Shown here piece by piece: positions 1 through 11,389 of a DNA stretch of 64,000 nt (the first letter of the stretch is position 1; each line of letters starts with the position of its first letter). The position numbers and the translations under genes are program-made. Origin of the DNA: Blastobasis lacticolella (Eukaryota; Arthropoda; Insecta; Lepidoptera; Blastobasidae); assembly GCA_905147135.1 (NCBI GenBank), contig LR990049.1, positions 18,245,428 to 18,309,427 of the forward strand. The letters are read 5' to 3'. The notes below the pieces were generated by a model, which made no database searches, was not told the DNA's origin, and worked only from the letters and a program-made list of their open reading frames with translations.

Positions 1-176
1 CTTGGCAGGCGGGTTGGAGATGGCAGTATTGTAAATAAATAACAATAGAAAATGCTGCTGCCCATTTTCCAGCCTACGGAGACTTAGATTTTTTCCTGTA
101 AACATTAGTCGCCTTGTACGTCACCCACGAGTGTAAGGGGTTGGTGCTATTCTACTCTGCCGGACACCACACGGCC
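1..176 (-). mobile_element. SINE-A copy, cut by the window edge
   Basis: Matches the other SINE-A copies of this window (for example 33403-33655) in reverse orientation: the block around tgctgcccattttcc, then cgccttgtac, ending at ccggacaccacacggcc. The GAT tail would lie to the left of base 1 and is not in the window. No pol III A/B box is obvious in this family, so SINE is a working name for a short, non-coding, repeatedly retroposed unit. Confidence 0.85.
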
Positions 177-1243
177 TTTTAGGACGTTTAGTACTTATTA
201 CATTTTAAGACAAGTTTAAGTTTAAAACATTTTACTCTACTAATTTAAAAGTAGTTTTAAAACTCTATTACATTTAAAACAAGTTTATAATAAAACTAAC
301 CACTTTTATTTGAGCGACCGTATCCATATTAGAAGCGTCTACGATTTACGAGTATGTAAACAAAAGACATAAGAAAGAGAATAAATATTGAGACAAAACC
401 TTAATAGACTGTAAGTGAATTATTTATTTACGAGATACTGGCTGTTGCCCGCTTTTGTCTTATGCGCAATTTGAATGATCTCTGTTAACATTCAAAGGTG
501 CCGCGGGATTCAATATTTTTTATAGAAAATATTATAGCTAGTGTCAAATGAAAAGAGACTTGGCGGATCACGTGGTTCGACTTCCGCTGCATAAGATTAC
601 CTGCGCGAAATCCCCTCCACTGCCATTTGACAAGTCTCTGCTTTCGTGACGCGGGTTATAATGTATTTGACTGCCATCTCACCTGAGGTTAAGTGTTTTT
701 CCGGGATTAAAAGTAACTAAAGTGGTGGAGTGATGTTGGTGTATTATTATTACAAATAGACAAACTTTTCCTCTATATAATACATGTTATTAGTTTAATA
801 TAAGTTGACTACATCTACCATTACCATAAATTATGTATATTATTACATTGTGGACTACGCTGATTATTAATGATCATGTAATCGTCTCATTTGTTTTCAA
901 CGAAAAAGTAAATTAATGACGAAAAAGGAACAAGAATTTTACGGGATCGGCAACCTGATATTGCATCACCCGTACGCTTGTTTACCACGTTAGTAGTATA
1001 TTTTTTACAAAATGTTGCTAGAGATCAAAGTGGTGTTGGTGTTATTATGGAAGGCTTCAAAAGGTGGCAACACGCCCTAGGGAGAGTACCTTAATTGTTA
1101 AATCGTGCACAAAACTCGTCAAGTGGAAATTTACATAAAATTTCAATAGGCTACCAGTAACAAGGTTTATCTTTTTTTAACCCTTTTATATGATGCGACC
1201 CAAATTTTTACGTTACATTATATTTTGGAGACATTTAAAGCAT
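177..1243. other. unassigned AT-rich stretch
   Basis: No coding signal or recognisable element. A short block beginning tattacattt with acaagttta following occurs twice (about 198-222 and 266-290), which may be decayed repeat material. Confidence 0.5.
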
Positions 1244-1370
1244 AATCATCTTGGCGTCAATTATCCCGGTTGTGCTCTTGCGCGAGAGAGCTCCGGGTCC
1301 GTCTTGACCATGATCTAGGTGATCATGACCTAAAAATATGTTTATTATAGCAGAGCGACTGCCGTTTCAT
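1244..1370 (-). mobile_element. SINE-B 3' fragment
   Basis: Reverse-oriented 3' part of the tRNA-headed SINE-B: catcttggcgt, a gttgtgctcttgcgc block, ccgtcttgaccatgatc and gagcgactgcc are all present in order. About 30 bp of AT-rich sequence sits between the last two blocks, so the copy is interrupted or decayed. The tRNA-like head is missing. Confidence 0.75.
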
Positions 1371-1530
1371 CTCTAGTAGACTGTGATGGCGTCGTATGTT
1401 ATTCAACGTCATCGAACACCAAAAACAAACACTTTGTAGACGTTTAGGAGACCCACTATACGTTGGATAGAATAACCTACGTCACCGTCATAGTCTATAG
1501 GTATATAATAAAAGTTTCTGGAGACAAATT

Positions 1531-2203
1531 TAAGTATAGCATACCCATTAAAATATTGAACCTCAAAAATATCTAGAATAACAAGCATACAATAGAAACT
1601 AAAGGTGGGGAGCGGAATTTCTTGTATCCTGGTCACGGCACACGTGCCTTGTCACGCGCTCATACAACTGTTGCTCGAAGTTTAAACATGTCGCAACGTG
1701 GAGTATAGGATACCCATTAAAACCATAAGCCTGAAAATGTCTATAATAACAAGCATACAATAGAAACTAAAGGTGGGGAGCGGAATTTCTTGTATCCTGG
1801 TCACGGCACACGTGCCTTGTCACGCGCTCATACAACTGTTGCTCGAAGTTTAAACATGTCGCAACGTGGAGTATAGGATACCCATTAAAACCATAAGCCT
1901 GAAAATGTCTATAATAACAAGCATACAATAGAAACTAAAGGTGGGGAGCGGAATTTCTTGTATCCTGGTCACGGCACACGTGCCTTGTCACGCGCTCATA
2001 CAACTGTTGCTCGAAGTTTAAACATGTCGCAACGTGGAGTATAGGATACCCATTAAAATCATAAGCCTGAAAATGTCTATAATAACAAGCATACAATAGA
2101 AACTAAAGGTGGGGAGCGGAATTTCTTGTATCCTGGTCACGGCACACGTGCCTTGTCACGCGCTCATACAACTGTTGCTCGAAGTTTAAACATGTCGCAA
2201 CGT
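1531..2203. repeat. tandem array, 168-bp unit, about 4 copies
   Basis: The landmark aaaggtggggagcgg recurs at 1601, 1769, 1937 and 2105, exactly 168 bp apart. The first unit is divergent at its left end (about 1531-1590); the later units are nearly identical. The array stops sharply at gtcgcaacgt before a GC-rich cccgccgcccgccgg. The unit has no convincing ORF. The near identity of the right-hand units suggests recent duplication or homogenisation. Confidence 0.95.
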
Positions 2204-2635
2204 CCCGCCGCCCGCCGGGGCGCAGTGATTTACAAGCTCCATTTACAACGTGGACTTTTATTTTAGATGGCTGTGCCATATGTGGTAAAAAAAATTCGCT
2301 GCTTTTACTCGATTTGAATCAGTGTCGAATTTAGATTGGGAGTGATAGTTTGAGTTTCCATTATTATCTCAGCTGCAGAACGTCCACTGGTATTCTAGTA
2401 ACAAATATTCCTATTTAACTATGCAGGGATCTATATAGAGACTTTCCTAGGGACTAATATAGCTGCCACAGCTATTTCCATTAAGTATAGCGCGTTTTGA
2501 TATTATCGGTGGCATGAAGTGCGGTCTGCTTTAGAGCAAAAAAGCTACTGACGAACAGTCGGATACTATCGGTCAGAACGTTCGTAGGCCTGTGGAGCTG
2601 GCTGGTATCTCGGAACATCTCTTATTTATTTGTTT
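2204..2635. other. unassigned
   Basis: GC-rich edge of the tandem array, then sequence in which I recognise nothing. Confidence 0.4.
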
Positions 2636-2830
2636 AACAGATTATTGTGCACAGGAAATACATAGCGAATAACAGGCAAAGTAATAAATGGCACAACAGG
2701 CGCTACTTATTTCTAAAAGAAATCTCTATTAAACATAGTTCCCCATGCTTCCCACAACGATCGATTCTATGCCTTGCCGGTATATTGTTGCCACTCGAGA
2801 TCTTTCCCCATCAGCCATCGGTTCTGTGAG
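2636..2830 (-). mobile_element. LINE 3' end fragment (Jockey-like)
   Basis: Reverse-oriented sequence with attgtgcaca, a caggcaaagta stretch, cacaacaggc and cttatttctaaaagaaatc. A similar series occurs at 39768-39872 and, more weakly, at 48472-48600. I know similar sequences as 3' ends of lepidopteran Jockey-type LINEs; this identification is by recall and is moderate. The open frame here is not a gene. Confidence 0.5.
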
Positions 2831-3011
2831 CTAAGTGGCCTCCCATGGCCAAGTGAACATAGGCTTTCCTCACTATTTCTTTAATATTTATGTGAATAAC
2901 TGCGGTACCTGGAATTTAATCCATTATATAATTAGGTATGTAGTAAGAAAGGTAATTTAAAAAAGTTAAAGTAATATGATGTCGTCAAAATCTCTATCTA
3001 GGTTGTGATAC

Positions 3012-3075
3012 AGAAACATTGACCATGATCCAGGATTTGGCTAATCAAGTTATTATAGTAGGCGGACTGTAATCT
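3012..3075 (-). mobile_element. SINE-B fragment
   Basis: Only the internal block remains: ttgaccatgatccagg, atttggc, then a diverged gatcaggtaattac-like stretch. Confidence 0.6.
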
Positions 3076-3399
3076 CGGAATTCAGCGGAATGAATCTTAC
3101 CTCCGTGACACTTCCAAAACACACGTGACGGCATTTATTTCTTATTCTTGGCTTGACTATCAAACTGTCATATGACTTGTTTGGAGTTCACTCTATGCAA
3201 TACCCCGCAATTGGAGGTTTATAAACTCAATGGTGATCGCAAAAGAAGATGGGACTTTGGGTCACTCTGTCTATAAAAAAACTGACACACAGAGACGAAC
3301 ATTTACATGCTACTTCACACCATCACCCACATCATCTAGATTTTGTTGTGAGATCACTGACGGGACGGACAGAGCTCATGATATTCTATAAAATCTTCT

Positions 3400-3650
3400 T
3401 TTCTGAATTATGTACATTAGTTGAACATTAACCTATGCTCTTACGGTGTGGGAAAACATCGTGATGAAACCTGCACATTCAGGTGACTGAATGTGTAACC
3501 AATCTGGTCAAGTTCCTATGTTGACCAAGTCATGGGCGGAGCTCAAATGGCTCAGATGGCAATCGCTCCCCTATAATTACCTGACCTGCCGCACCCTGAA
3601 TTATGGTAAAGGCGGACCCCGGGCCCTGCCGCGCGAGAGCACAAAAGATG
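3400..3650 (+). mobile_element. SINE-B copy lacking its head
   Basis: Begins in the ctgaattatgtacattag block, runs through cttacggtg, gaaaacatcgtgatgaaac, the gactgaatgtgtaacc block and ends at gcgcgagagcac. The tRNA-like head is absent. Open frames at 3491-3763 on both strands lie over this repeat and are not genes. Confidence 0.85.
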
Positions 3651-4479
3651 ACCCATTTATTACCACTACCGTCTCCATCAAAAACAATCCTTGCAAACCA
3701 AGAGCTTAACTCAGATATTTTTAATTTTTCTATAAAAATGTCCGCTACCGATTTATAACGCACCCCTAAAGGGAACGCTCAGCGCCAGAGTACAAGAATG
3801 TAGACATACCGACAATGCAACAAAGCTTAAAACGCAAGCACGGCTACTTTCATCTGTCCCTAACAAAGGCCATTTGTTAGCGTCTCTGTGAGATAAAAAA
3901 GTTCCCTCCCTTTACTCGGATACAGTATTCATGGTAAGGTTTATCGGATAACGTATACGTTGAGTTAGATAGAATGATCCTATGCTGAGATGCTTTCTTG
4001 AAAAGATACAACAGAGTTCAGTCTTCCTTCTAAATATTGGTTACTCGTGAAAGTTGGTTCGGATAGATTGATGAATTGATGTTTGTTTCGCACAAACTTC
4101 GGATTTCGCGTGTATAAAGATGATATAGCGTATAAAAGTACCAGAATACATAGCTAAAAATAACCCCTAAGTGATCTCCGGATTCGAAATAGTTCCCACG
4201 AGACCATGCTATAACTGAATTTTACTGGGGAAGCTGAAGCGAATTAACACCGTCCAAATAAACCTCAAAAACTTTGACTCTTATAGACGGAGAGTTGGCA
4301 GCGAAAGCCTACGGTATTTTTGTAAGTATGTAGCCGATACGCGATATTTTCATCGGCACGCATTTCGGGTCTCTGTAACCTTTTAACGGTTTCGGAAGTA
4401 ACCCACAAAATCCGAAAATGCAATCCTACAAATATGCCTTTCCTCTTTATAATATTAGAATCGGTAGAAGTACTTTATC
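3651..4479. other. unassigned
   Basis: No recognisable element, gene or structured repeat. Confidence 0.4.
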
Positions 4480-4760
4480 TATTAAATTTATTTATTTATA
4501 GTGTCTGTGTCTATAACAAATTTTATTCTGTGTAATTTTGTAGGCCAAGGCAGAATAGCAGGCCCGTAGGCACCTTCGCGTATCTGCGGAACTGAGCTTT
4601 GGCCTCTTTAGCGTTTAGTGATTACATAATTTTTTATTTTTTTTTCTTATTATTTTTTTTTCTCTGGTTTAATTTATTTTAATTTTATTTAATTTTTTTT
4701 ATATGTCAGCTAAATGCTAAATAAATACCTTTTTATTTATTTATTTATTTATTTTAGTTG
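4480..4760. repeat. AT-rich low-complexity block with (ATTT)n
   Basis: T-runs and ATTT-type runs at about 4627-4700, and a clean (TTTA)n run at about 4730-4755. Such tails often mark a retroelement 3' end, but no element body can be identified upstream. Confidence 0.6.
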
Positions 4761-5770
4761 CATTCTGACACGTATCGGACACGTATCATTTATGACTGGC
4801 AACTTAGGACGGTTAAGTTTAATAGGAGAGGGATACAAATCATTTTAATACTATTTGTTTGAACACAAAACGAATGAATTTGACCAAGGATAATTTCTAC
4901 TGTCCAGATATATTTATTCCACCTAGAAATATTACTTCTACGAAACAAAGCTAGAAGCTAATTTTTAATTTGAGGCACTCCTCTGAAATGCAACTGCGCT
5001 CAGTTGACTGACCATAATGAATGGTAACGCAACTTATTTTATAACAATTGAAGTGAGATTTTTACAATTTATAAATAGGAATCTTTGTTGGTTTGTAATA
5101 GTTTACTTCGGAAGTATTGAACCGATTTCGAAGCTTCCACGGCACATTCTTTTACTCACATTGTTAACCTGACTCTTAAGAGGCAATAAAAGTGCGTAAA
5201 CATCGCTCCACTGAATCAGAAACTGGACCTTTGTAATTGCTCAGTCGCAAACTAAACTAAAGCTATCGCAATCAAGATTAACGGACCAATAAACAGCCGT
5301 TCTATCACAATTTAAGCTCCAATATCCGCCACTGAAATGAAACTGGCATTCATTTACATCAACCTCCGGAAATGATATTTGATGTTTTATTATTCATAAT
5401 TCATGGTTCGCCCATAATTTATATTGTGCCGTCACAGACCGTTTAGTCAACGCGCTAGGGAGTATTGGCGTTGCGGAAGCTGCGTTGAAATTATAGTGAA
5501 TAAGTTCGATAGTTTAAATAATGTCGTGTGATCCGCCCCAGGATCACACATGTAGTTAATGTATTTATTTAATTTCTCACAAAAATAATTACAAAGACAT
5601 TTAAAATATCAAATAGTTGATTGGGAGACAGGAGTCTTAACTAGGTTAACCTGTGTTATGTACCCCTCTTAGATATGTGTACATAATAATAAAATAATTA
5701 AAAAAAAAAAAAGTTAGTATAAACTGTATATGAAATATATCGCATAGTGTTGTTTATTACACTGAATTTA
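4761..5770. other. unassigned, with one short perfect hairpin
   Basis: Nothing coding is visible. At 5527-5549 a 9-bp perfect inverted repeat (gtgtgatcc / ggatcacac) is separated by a short loop. Confidence 0.4.
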
Positions 5771-5774
5771 CTCT

Positions 5775-6062
5775 GTATGCCCTGGCTACCTGGAAATAGG
5801 TGCCCGGTATCAGAAAAGAGATTCATCGCCAGTGGCAATGACAGTATTAGCGTGAAAGATATCGCGAATAGAATATAGAAGAGACTAGCCTTCGCTAGTT
5901 TGGTCACATGCTGCGTAAGCTCCATAAATACGTGGGAAATAGATAGCTAAACCTGCCGGGGTAGGAAAGTGGTCCCACGGGAGGCCCGGATTAACATCGC
6001 CAAGTCGGATACGATATCCTACGGCTTAAAACGCGAGGATGTTAAAGACCAAACGAAGTGGA
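5775..6062 (+). pseudogene. decayed RTE-like reverse transcriptase C-terminus
   Basis: Reading + in shifting frames gives pieces typical of the region after the polymerase domain in RTE-type LINEs: a stretch ending FGHMLRKLHKYVGNR, then PTGGPD and a final NEVEKK. Stops and frameshifts are frequent. A related, shorter remnant lies at 16083-16225. What I see is the peptide order; assignment to an RTE-like lineage is inference. Confidence 0.55.
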
Positions 6063-6291
6063 AAAGAAAGAGTTCTTACTCTTTCTACTGTTCTTAGTTC
6101 CAGCTTCTTAGCTGGCAGAAGACCGCTGGGATGATGACTCTCTATTAATTCTACATTAATTCTCATACACGCCCGTTTGTAATTAAAAATGTTAGATACA
6201 TATTTAGTAAAGTATATAATATTACCAATCCTTCCAACTCCAATGACGGAGGATGATTATAACAGTCCATACACATCGTTTTAATAAGTAT

Positions 6292-6412
6292 AAAGCGTTG
6301 TCCTTATTGGCAAAGGTCGTGCGACCATGGTCGTATGACAGACGTCGCCCGACCAATAGGAGACCTCACAATCGCCTGTCGCACGACCGTTGCCAATTAG
6401 GAGAGCGCCTAA
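6292..6412 (+). mobile_element. palindromic MITE, copy 1
   Basis: About 121 bp with imperfect terminal inverted repeats: left ggcaaaggtcgtgcgacc, right ggtcgt-type core ending cgcacgaccgttgcc and gcgcctaa. The interior contains gacgtcgcccgacca. The second copy at 14084-14217 has the same interior in reverse orientation. It has no coding capacity. I cannot assign a superfamily because no clear TSD is visible. Confidence 0.7.
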
Positions 6413-6880
6413 ACCTTGTTTTCGTAATTACTTTTCATCAGATTTTCAATTACCAAGGGACGTATAGACCTAGCGCCGTCCGTGGCATCGGTTGTCATCT
6501 CGGTGATCCGTCGACCGGAAACAATAAAATTAAAGCAATTAGACGAAACAATGTTGCCATACAAAATTCGCTCAAAATGATACCTACCGCTCATGCATAG
6601 TCATTGGCTGAATAAGAATCGCATCAGGAGAATATACTTGTGTATGTGTGTGTACGTGGTGTGTTGGTAATTACGATAATATTTATAACTCCTAGAATCA
6701 TAAAGCACAACTTCGCTACAGAAATTGAACGATGAATTGAACGAACCGTCCTTCTTACAGAGTAAGGGGTTTCTTTCATCATTGTGTGTTAGTAACAACA
6801 CATAAATGCTGCTGGCTGAATGGGAATCGACCGGCGCAACCTCGTAACATACATACATTTTATACATACTTACATATATT

Positions 6881-7136
6881 GACGATCTTAGTGGTTCAGT
6901 GGTAAACATGCCAGTCAGCCACGCAAGAACTCCCGGGTTCGATTCCCGACTGGGCAGAAATTTAAATTATGAATTTTAATTTCTGTTACGGGTCTGGGTG
7001 TTCTATGTATAATAAGTATGTATTTAAAAATATATATAAGTAGTATATCAGTTAGTAAGCACCCATAGTACAAGTTTTGCTTAGTTTGGGGCTTGATGGC
7101 GCTGTGTGAATTTGTCCACGAATATTTATTTATTTA
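6881..7136 (+). mobile_element. SINE-C, full-length copy
   Basis: The head resembles a tRNA: an A-box-like region gtggttcagtggt and a B box gggttcgattcccg. It is followed by the family body (aattttaatttctgtta, gggtctgggtgttctatg, tttggggcttgatggcgctg) and a (TTTA)n tail. Related copies lie at 11390, 28868, 37530, 54578 and 61565. It is a SINE and not a functional tRNA gene, because the head cannot form a full cloverleaf and continues directly into the SINE body. Confidence 0.88.
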
Positions 7137-7145
7137 CATAGATAA

Positions 7146-7270
7146 AGCTCACGCCTGTGTCCCACAGGTGGGGTAGGCAGAGACTATGGACCGCCACTTT
7201 GCCCTATCCTGACACAACTCCCTAGCCTCGCATATATCCACAACTCTTTTCATATATTTGCTTTTATTCT
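7146..7270 (-). mobile_element. short interspersed repeat (LINE fragment)
   Basis: Contains cacaggtggggtaggcag and agactatgg, a sequence I recall as very common in moth genomes. Only this one copy is in the window, so the call depends on recall. Confidence 0.4.
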
Positions 7271-7408
7271 TCCACTTCGGACCCCGGCTTCTTTGAGAAC
7301 ATTACTGATCTGATCAGTAAATGTTTTTCTGGGTAGTTTTCCAGACCAACTTCGTAACAAATGTAGGATAATAGAGATTTTTTTACAAAAACTGCGTGTT
7401 TCTCAAAG

Positions 7409-7752
7409 ATCATCTTGGCTTTAATGTCCCAGTTGCGCTCTCGCGCACGAGAGCCCAGGGTCAACCTTGACCATGAAGAAGGATTTGGCACATCAGATAA
7501 TTACAGTGGAGCGACTGCCATTTGACCTCCATGACCCTGCTACCAGGTGAACATGACCAGATTGGATCATGGTTACAGATTCAGTCGCCTGAATGTGCAG
7601 ATTTCATCAGGATGTTTTCCCTCACCGTTAGAGTAACTAATGTACTTAATTCAGAAAAGAGTTATTGGTACATCGCCGCAGTGGGGTTCGAACCCGGTAT
7701 CTCTTGCTTACGAGTCGAATACCCTTACCGCTCAACCACTGAAACTGCTCTC
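7409..7752 (-). mobile_element. SINE-B, nearly full length
   Basis: Reverse-oriented. From right to left it has the tRNA-like head (gtggttgagcggtaag, B box gggttcgaacccc), the ctcttttctga block, gtgagggaaaacatc, the gactgaatctgtaaccatg block and the 3' end gccaagatgatc. No clear TSD is visible. Confidence 0.88.
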
Positions 7753-9284
7753 ATTTATATGGCTACGTAATTCCCTGGGATAGTTAGGTACCTACATGAT
7801 GGACAGGAATGACACAAAAAGATCATTGCATCTATGCCTGCTGTTATCGCCCAGTCTAGATTTTACTAGATATCTAAATGGTACACATTACGACCGTCAC
7901 ACCTTTTATTTACACAGAATTTTACGTATAACGTGACGCAGTTCAGTATAATGGGCCTGATGATTTGAATGGACAAGTTTTTCAAATAAAATTGGAACAA
8001 TTTTGGACTCAACTTTGGAAGGTATATGTTGGTGATGGCGTGATAGGTACAACCATCATTATCATTCCAGTCCAATCAATGCCACAGGAGTCAGGCCACG
8101 GTTTGATGGGCATGATTTTAGTAATAGTAATCGTAAAATATGAGTATTGCAATGGTATTGCACTTACTTCAAAGGCACAAAAGTATATAAAAGATATAAA
8201 AGACAAAACCAAAAAGAGAAAAACTAAAAATATTTACAAGAAAATACGCCAATTGTCATTGGCCGTGCCATGAAGAAGTGCAATGGGCTGCACTCAGCAT
8301 AATACCACAGCCGACAGATTTTCAGTGCGCCTCAGTGGTTTTCGGAAATAATGGTCTACACTCGACTGGAGAGTGATAAGTGCTGCACCACGTCTGCAAA
8401 TGTACAATCGATACTGCATTGGTGGAGATGCGTTCCAAGTGGGTATTAATCCACGCGCCATAAGTAGGGGTTGGGACCTTGTCGCTATTAATGGAAAATA
8501 CAGGAGACAGCATGACTTTTTATTTCCTGTAATACTATAAATTGATGCAATATACATACAGCATGTCGACCTACCCATAACAAATATAAAAGGAGCCAAA
8601 CCTGTGACTGCTGTGATCGCTAGAAAAATACAGTGGGTGATCGTCCTAGCGTTATAAAAAATAATAGATAATATTTAAATCAAGCAAGACCCATAACTGA
8701 ATCTCGGTAGGTGTTTAAGCCTCGGTGCCCAAGCATTAGAACCTAAACCCTAAAAGGTTCATTAACCGGATGACCTACCTACATGGTGGAAAAAATCAGT
8801 GGGCTTGAAAATTTCACGGCAAGGTCGGCCCCGAATACTGATCAACCTTGTAGCGACCGACGGCAGAGACGGCGGCAGGGGCTTTTTAAATAATAAAAAT
8901 AAAAGTCATAACACAGTTGCTTAAGCCCGCGACTTCGTTAATTTACTACAGGTACAAATGTCTTCAATATATCAGTGCAATAGTCAAAATCAAAAGTAAA
9001 ATATTTTCTGGTTTGCTCGCTTAGCTGTTTTGTTGCTGACTAAACAAGGTATACAAAAAGTTACGAACTAAGTTTCAAAAAGGATATGGACAGAAATATG
9101 TTTTTTAGTTCATCAGATAGGTTATCAAAAAACATTAGACACTTCTTTGTTCTTTTTTTTTAATACTTAAAGAAAAAATGAATTAACGACGATACAGTGC
9201 GTTGAAATGTTTCATGACGTCACGAGCCCCTGATCTTTGATACGCTTTGCCTTTGTAATTTTTATTGATATAAAAAATAAAAAA
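7753..9284. other. unassigned
   Basis: Open frames at 7965-8273 (+) and 8294-8599 (-) have no recognisable domain and unconvincing composition. A tgcaatggg..cactcagcat motif near 8280 resembles one near 34010, suggesting a minor unclassified repeat. Confidence 0.4.
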
Positions 9285-9715
9285 AATTATATCATCACAT
9301 CAGCCGAAAGACGTCCTCTGCTGGGAATAGGCCTCCCCCAAAGATCTCTACAAAGGCCGGTCCTGTACCTTCCGCATCCAGCTGATACCAGCAATCTTTA
9401 CCAGATCGTCGGTCCACCTTATAGGAAGCCTACCCACACTGCGTACGTGGTCGCCATTCGAGAACGTTACTGCCCCATCGCCCATCTGTTCTTCGAGCTA
9501 TGTGCCCTGCCCACTGCCACTTTAGCCTGGCAATCTTTAGGGCTATATCGGTGGCCTTGGTTCGCTTGGGGATCTACTCATTTCTGATTTTATCACGCAA
9601 TGAGCCTCCGAGCATAGCTTTTTCTTTGCCCTTTGGGTGACAGTGAGCTTTCTTATAAGGCCCATAGTGAGCGGCAACGTCTCTGTTCCGTAGGTCACCA
9701 CTGGCGTTAGAAAAT
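9285..9715 (-). pseudogene. RTE-1 reverse transcriptase C-terminus
   Basis: On the minus strand, broken frames give, in order, VTYGTETLPLTMGLIRKL, SLRDKIRNE, ARLKWQWAGHIARRTDGRW and VLEWRPRT, then the element's 3' end cggctgatgtgatgatat. This is the region after the RT domain in RTE-type LINEs. It is 5'-truncated, with stop codons and frameshifts. The + strand frame over 9237-9587 is its shadow. Other pieces of the family lie at 23058, 55645 and 61388. Confidence 0.8.
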
Positions 9716-9761
9716 TGCCATGTCGACCTGGAAAATAATTTTAACCGCTATACCTTTGGCA

Positions 9762-9986
9762 GCCGTGTGGTGTCCGGCCGAATAGTACCAACCCGTTACT
9801 CTCCTAGGTGTCGTACAAGGCGAGTAATGTTTTCGAGACAAACGACCTAAAGTCTCCGTAGGCTGGAAAATGGGCAGCAGCGTTTTCCATTGTTATATTT
9901 ACTACACTGCGAACACGAACTACGAACACCCCTCTCGTGGGAGAGGCCCTAAGGCCTGCAGTGGACTGTTTCGGGCTGTGATGATG
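9762..9986 (+). mobile_element. SINE-A copy
   Basis: Starts gccgtgtggtgtccgg and runs to cgggctgtgatgatg. The interior carries the usual blocks (gtcgtacaaggcgag, gaaaatgggcagcagc, actgcgaacac). A second partial gggccgtga follows at 9992. No TSD is evident. Confidence 0.88.
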
Positions 9987-10284
9987 CCCCTGGGCCGTGA
10001 AACCCAACCCAACTTAGGAGCTTGCTTGTAAGTGCAACCATTGAGAAAAATGTGAGCGGTTACAAAGTATACTTCGTCCTTTTTACACCAATCACTGTCT
10101 AAGTTTTTATTTGTTTTTATTCTTTTCTCTTTCAATATATTATTTCAACATGAACTTATTTTAGCATCAACGCAAAATATGGGGTGCCCTACGTGTATCA
10201 CACGGAGCGTCATACGTTTTTTTTGCCTGATATTTGCCTCTTACTTTGCTTGTAGCTTGTATAGCGTGTAGCTTGTAGCTTGTA
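9987..10284. other. unassigned, ends in a gtagctt-rich stretch
   Basis: Nothing recognised apart from repeated tagcttgta motifs at 10250-10284, one of which became the TSD of the LINE insertion to the right. Confidence 0.5.
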
Positions 10285-10855
10285 AAGGCGTGAAATTGCA
10301 GATGTGGGGTTCCTTTTTAAGATTGCTTCGGGTATCATAGATTGTCCACATCTTTTGATGGCAATATCACTTAGATCTCCAAACAGAGCCCTGCGTTCAA
10401 ACTGTATAATAACATTGTCGAATCCATGTACTAATTATCGGCGTAATACATTATTGTGGCGTGCATGTAGTTTGTTTAATGGTTTGTGCAAGGATCATGA
10501 TTTGGATTTATTTAATAGTAAACTCGAATCTGTGCGGCGGTTGTTAACGCGGTCATTCTTTGACGGCGTTCCATGAAGTCAAGGTGTATGTTGTTTGTGT
10601 GATTCTTGTTTGTACCTACTATAACTGTAGGTGTTAGATATGTACTTCTCTATTTCTTATTATTAATTTTTTCGTTTTAAATCTATTTGATAATTTACCT
10701 AAGTGCCTATTGTACGCGCTACTGCGTGTTTGTGTGTAGCTTTTTGCATTTGATGTCTTTACTGGCGAGGACCTATAATTGGCTTACTGTTTTATACTAG
10801 AACTTTATACATTGTAATGTACAGCTGTTGGTACTCCTACAAATAAATAAATAAA
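10285..10855 (+). mobile_element. 5'-truncated LINE insertion with 9-bp TSD
   Basis: A retroposed 3' end flanked by tagcttgta at 10276-10284 and 10856-10864. It carries the last codons of a reverse transcriptase, about 280 bp of 3' UTR and an (AAAT)n tail at 10841-10855. Truncation inside the coding region plus a short direct repeat is the expected outcome of target-primed reverse transcription. Confidence 0.85.
10286..10576 (+). pseudogene. reverse transcriptase C-terminal fragment (Jockey-group)
   Basis: About 95 codons open to a natural stop at 10574-10576. The frame starts at the truncation point, so no start codon belongs to it. Visible features are FLFKIASGIIDCPHLL, a basic stretch with RALRSNC, and a final FNGLCKDHDLDLF. 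The pattern FKI..G.IDC..LL followed by a conserved LF.G...DHDLDLF resembles C-termini of lepidopteran Jockey-group LINE polyproteins. The catalytic domain is absent. Confidence 0.7.
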
Positions 10856-10864
10856 TAGCTTGTA

Positions 10865-11389
10865 GTTTGCTTTGATCATATTTACTGAAATCCCTATTTC
10901 AATAGGGATGATGAATGGGTTAATATTTTTGAATTGTAATTAGTCCGTCAGTTAGATTCAAACACACATATTAGACACATATTTTGTTATTTATCAAATC
11001 AATAAAAATATACAAAGATAAAGTGTATCAAAGTTTCGGAGTGGTGGCTCCACGTCACTTTTAAGTAAAATTTCACGAAAATTGCAACCTTATTTTTCCA
11101 AATCTCTGCCTGGCTTCATAATAACTCACTGCCCGTATAATTTATTATTCGACGAGTATACAACATAGACTATCTAGATATTCATACGTTAGACATGTTG
11201 AAAACCTCTGATTGAAGAATATATTAGAGTCTTTCTCCCGAAAACATTGCTTCAAATATGTAAAACGTTATTCAGCTTTGGAACTTTGTGAAGCCCTTGA
11301 AGGAACGTACGAATCTCATATGCCTGTACAGACCCTTTGTGTCTGTACTGTTCGTGCCAAATTGCCAATAGCAAGACGACCCTCAGGTC
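10865..11389. other. unassigned
   Basis: AT-rich with no recognised element. The open frame 11212-11478 runs into SINE-C and is rejected. Confidence 0.4.

Noticed and set aside
6253..6600. 115-codon open frame
   Set aside because: Crosses the palindromic MITE at 6292-6412 and has no domain; its composition reflects the MITE's repeated words.
8741..8765. insect telomeric repeat
   Set aside because: Only one or two cctaa-like words occur, not a (CCTAA)n array.
9237..9587. 116-codon open frame on +
   Set aside because: It is antisense to the RTE-1 C-terminus, whose minus-strand peptides are recognisable.
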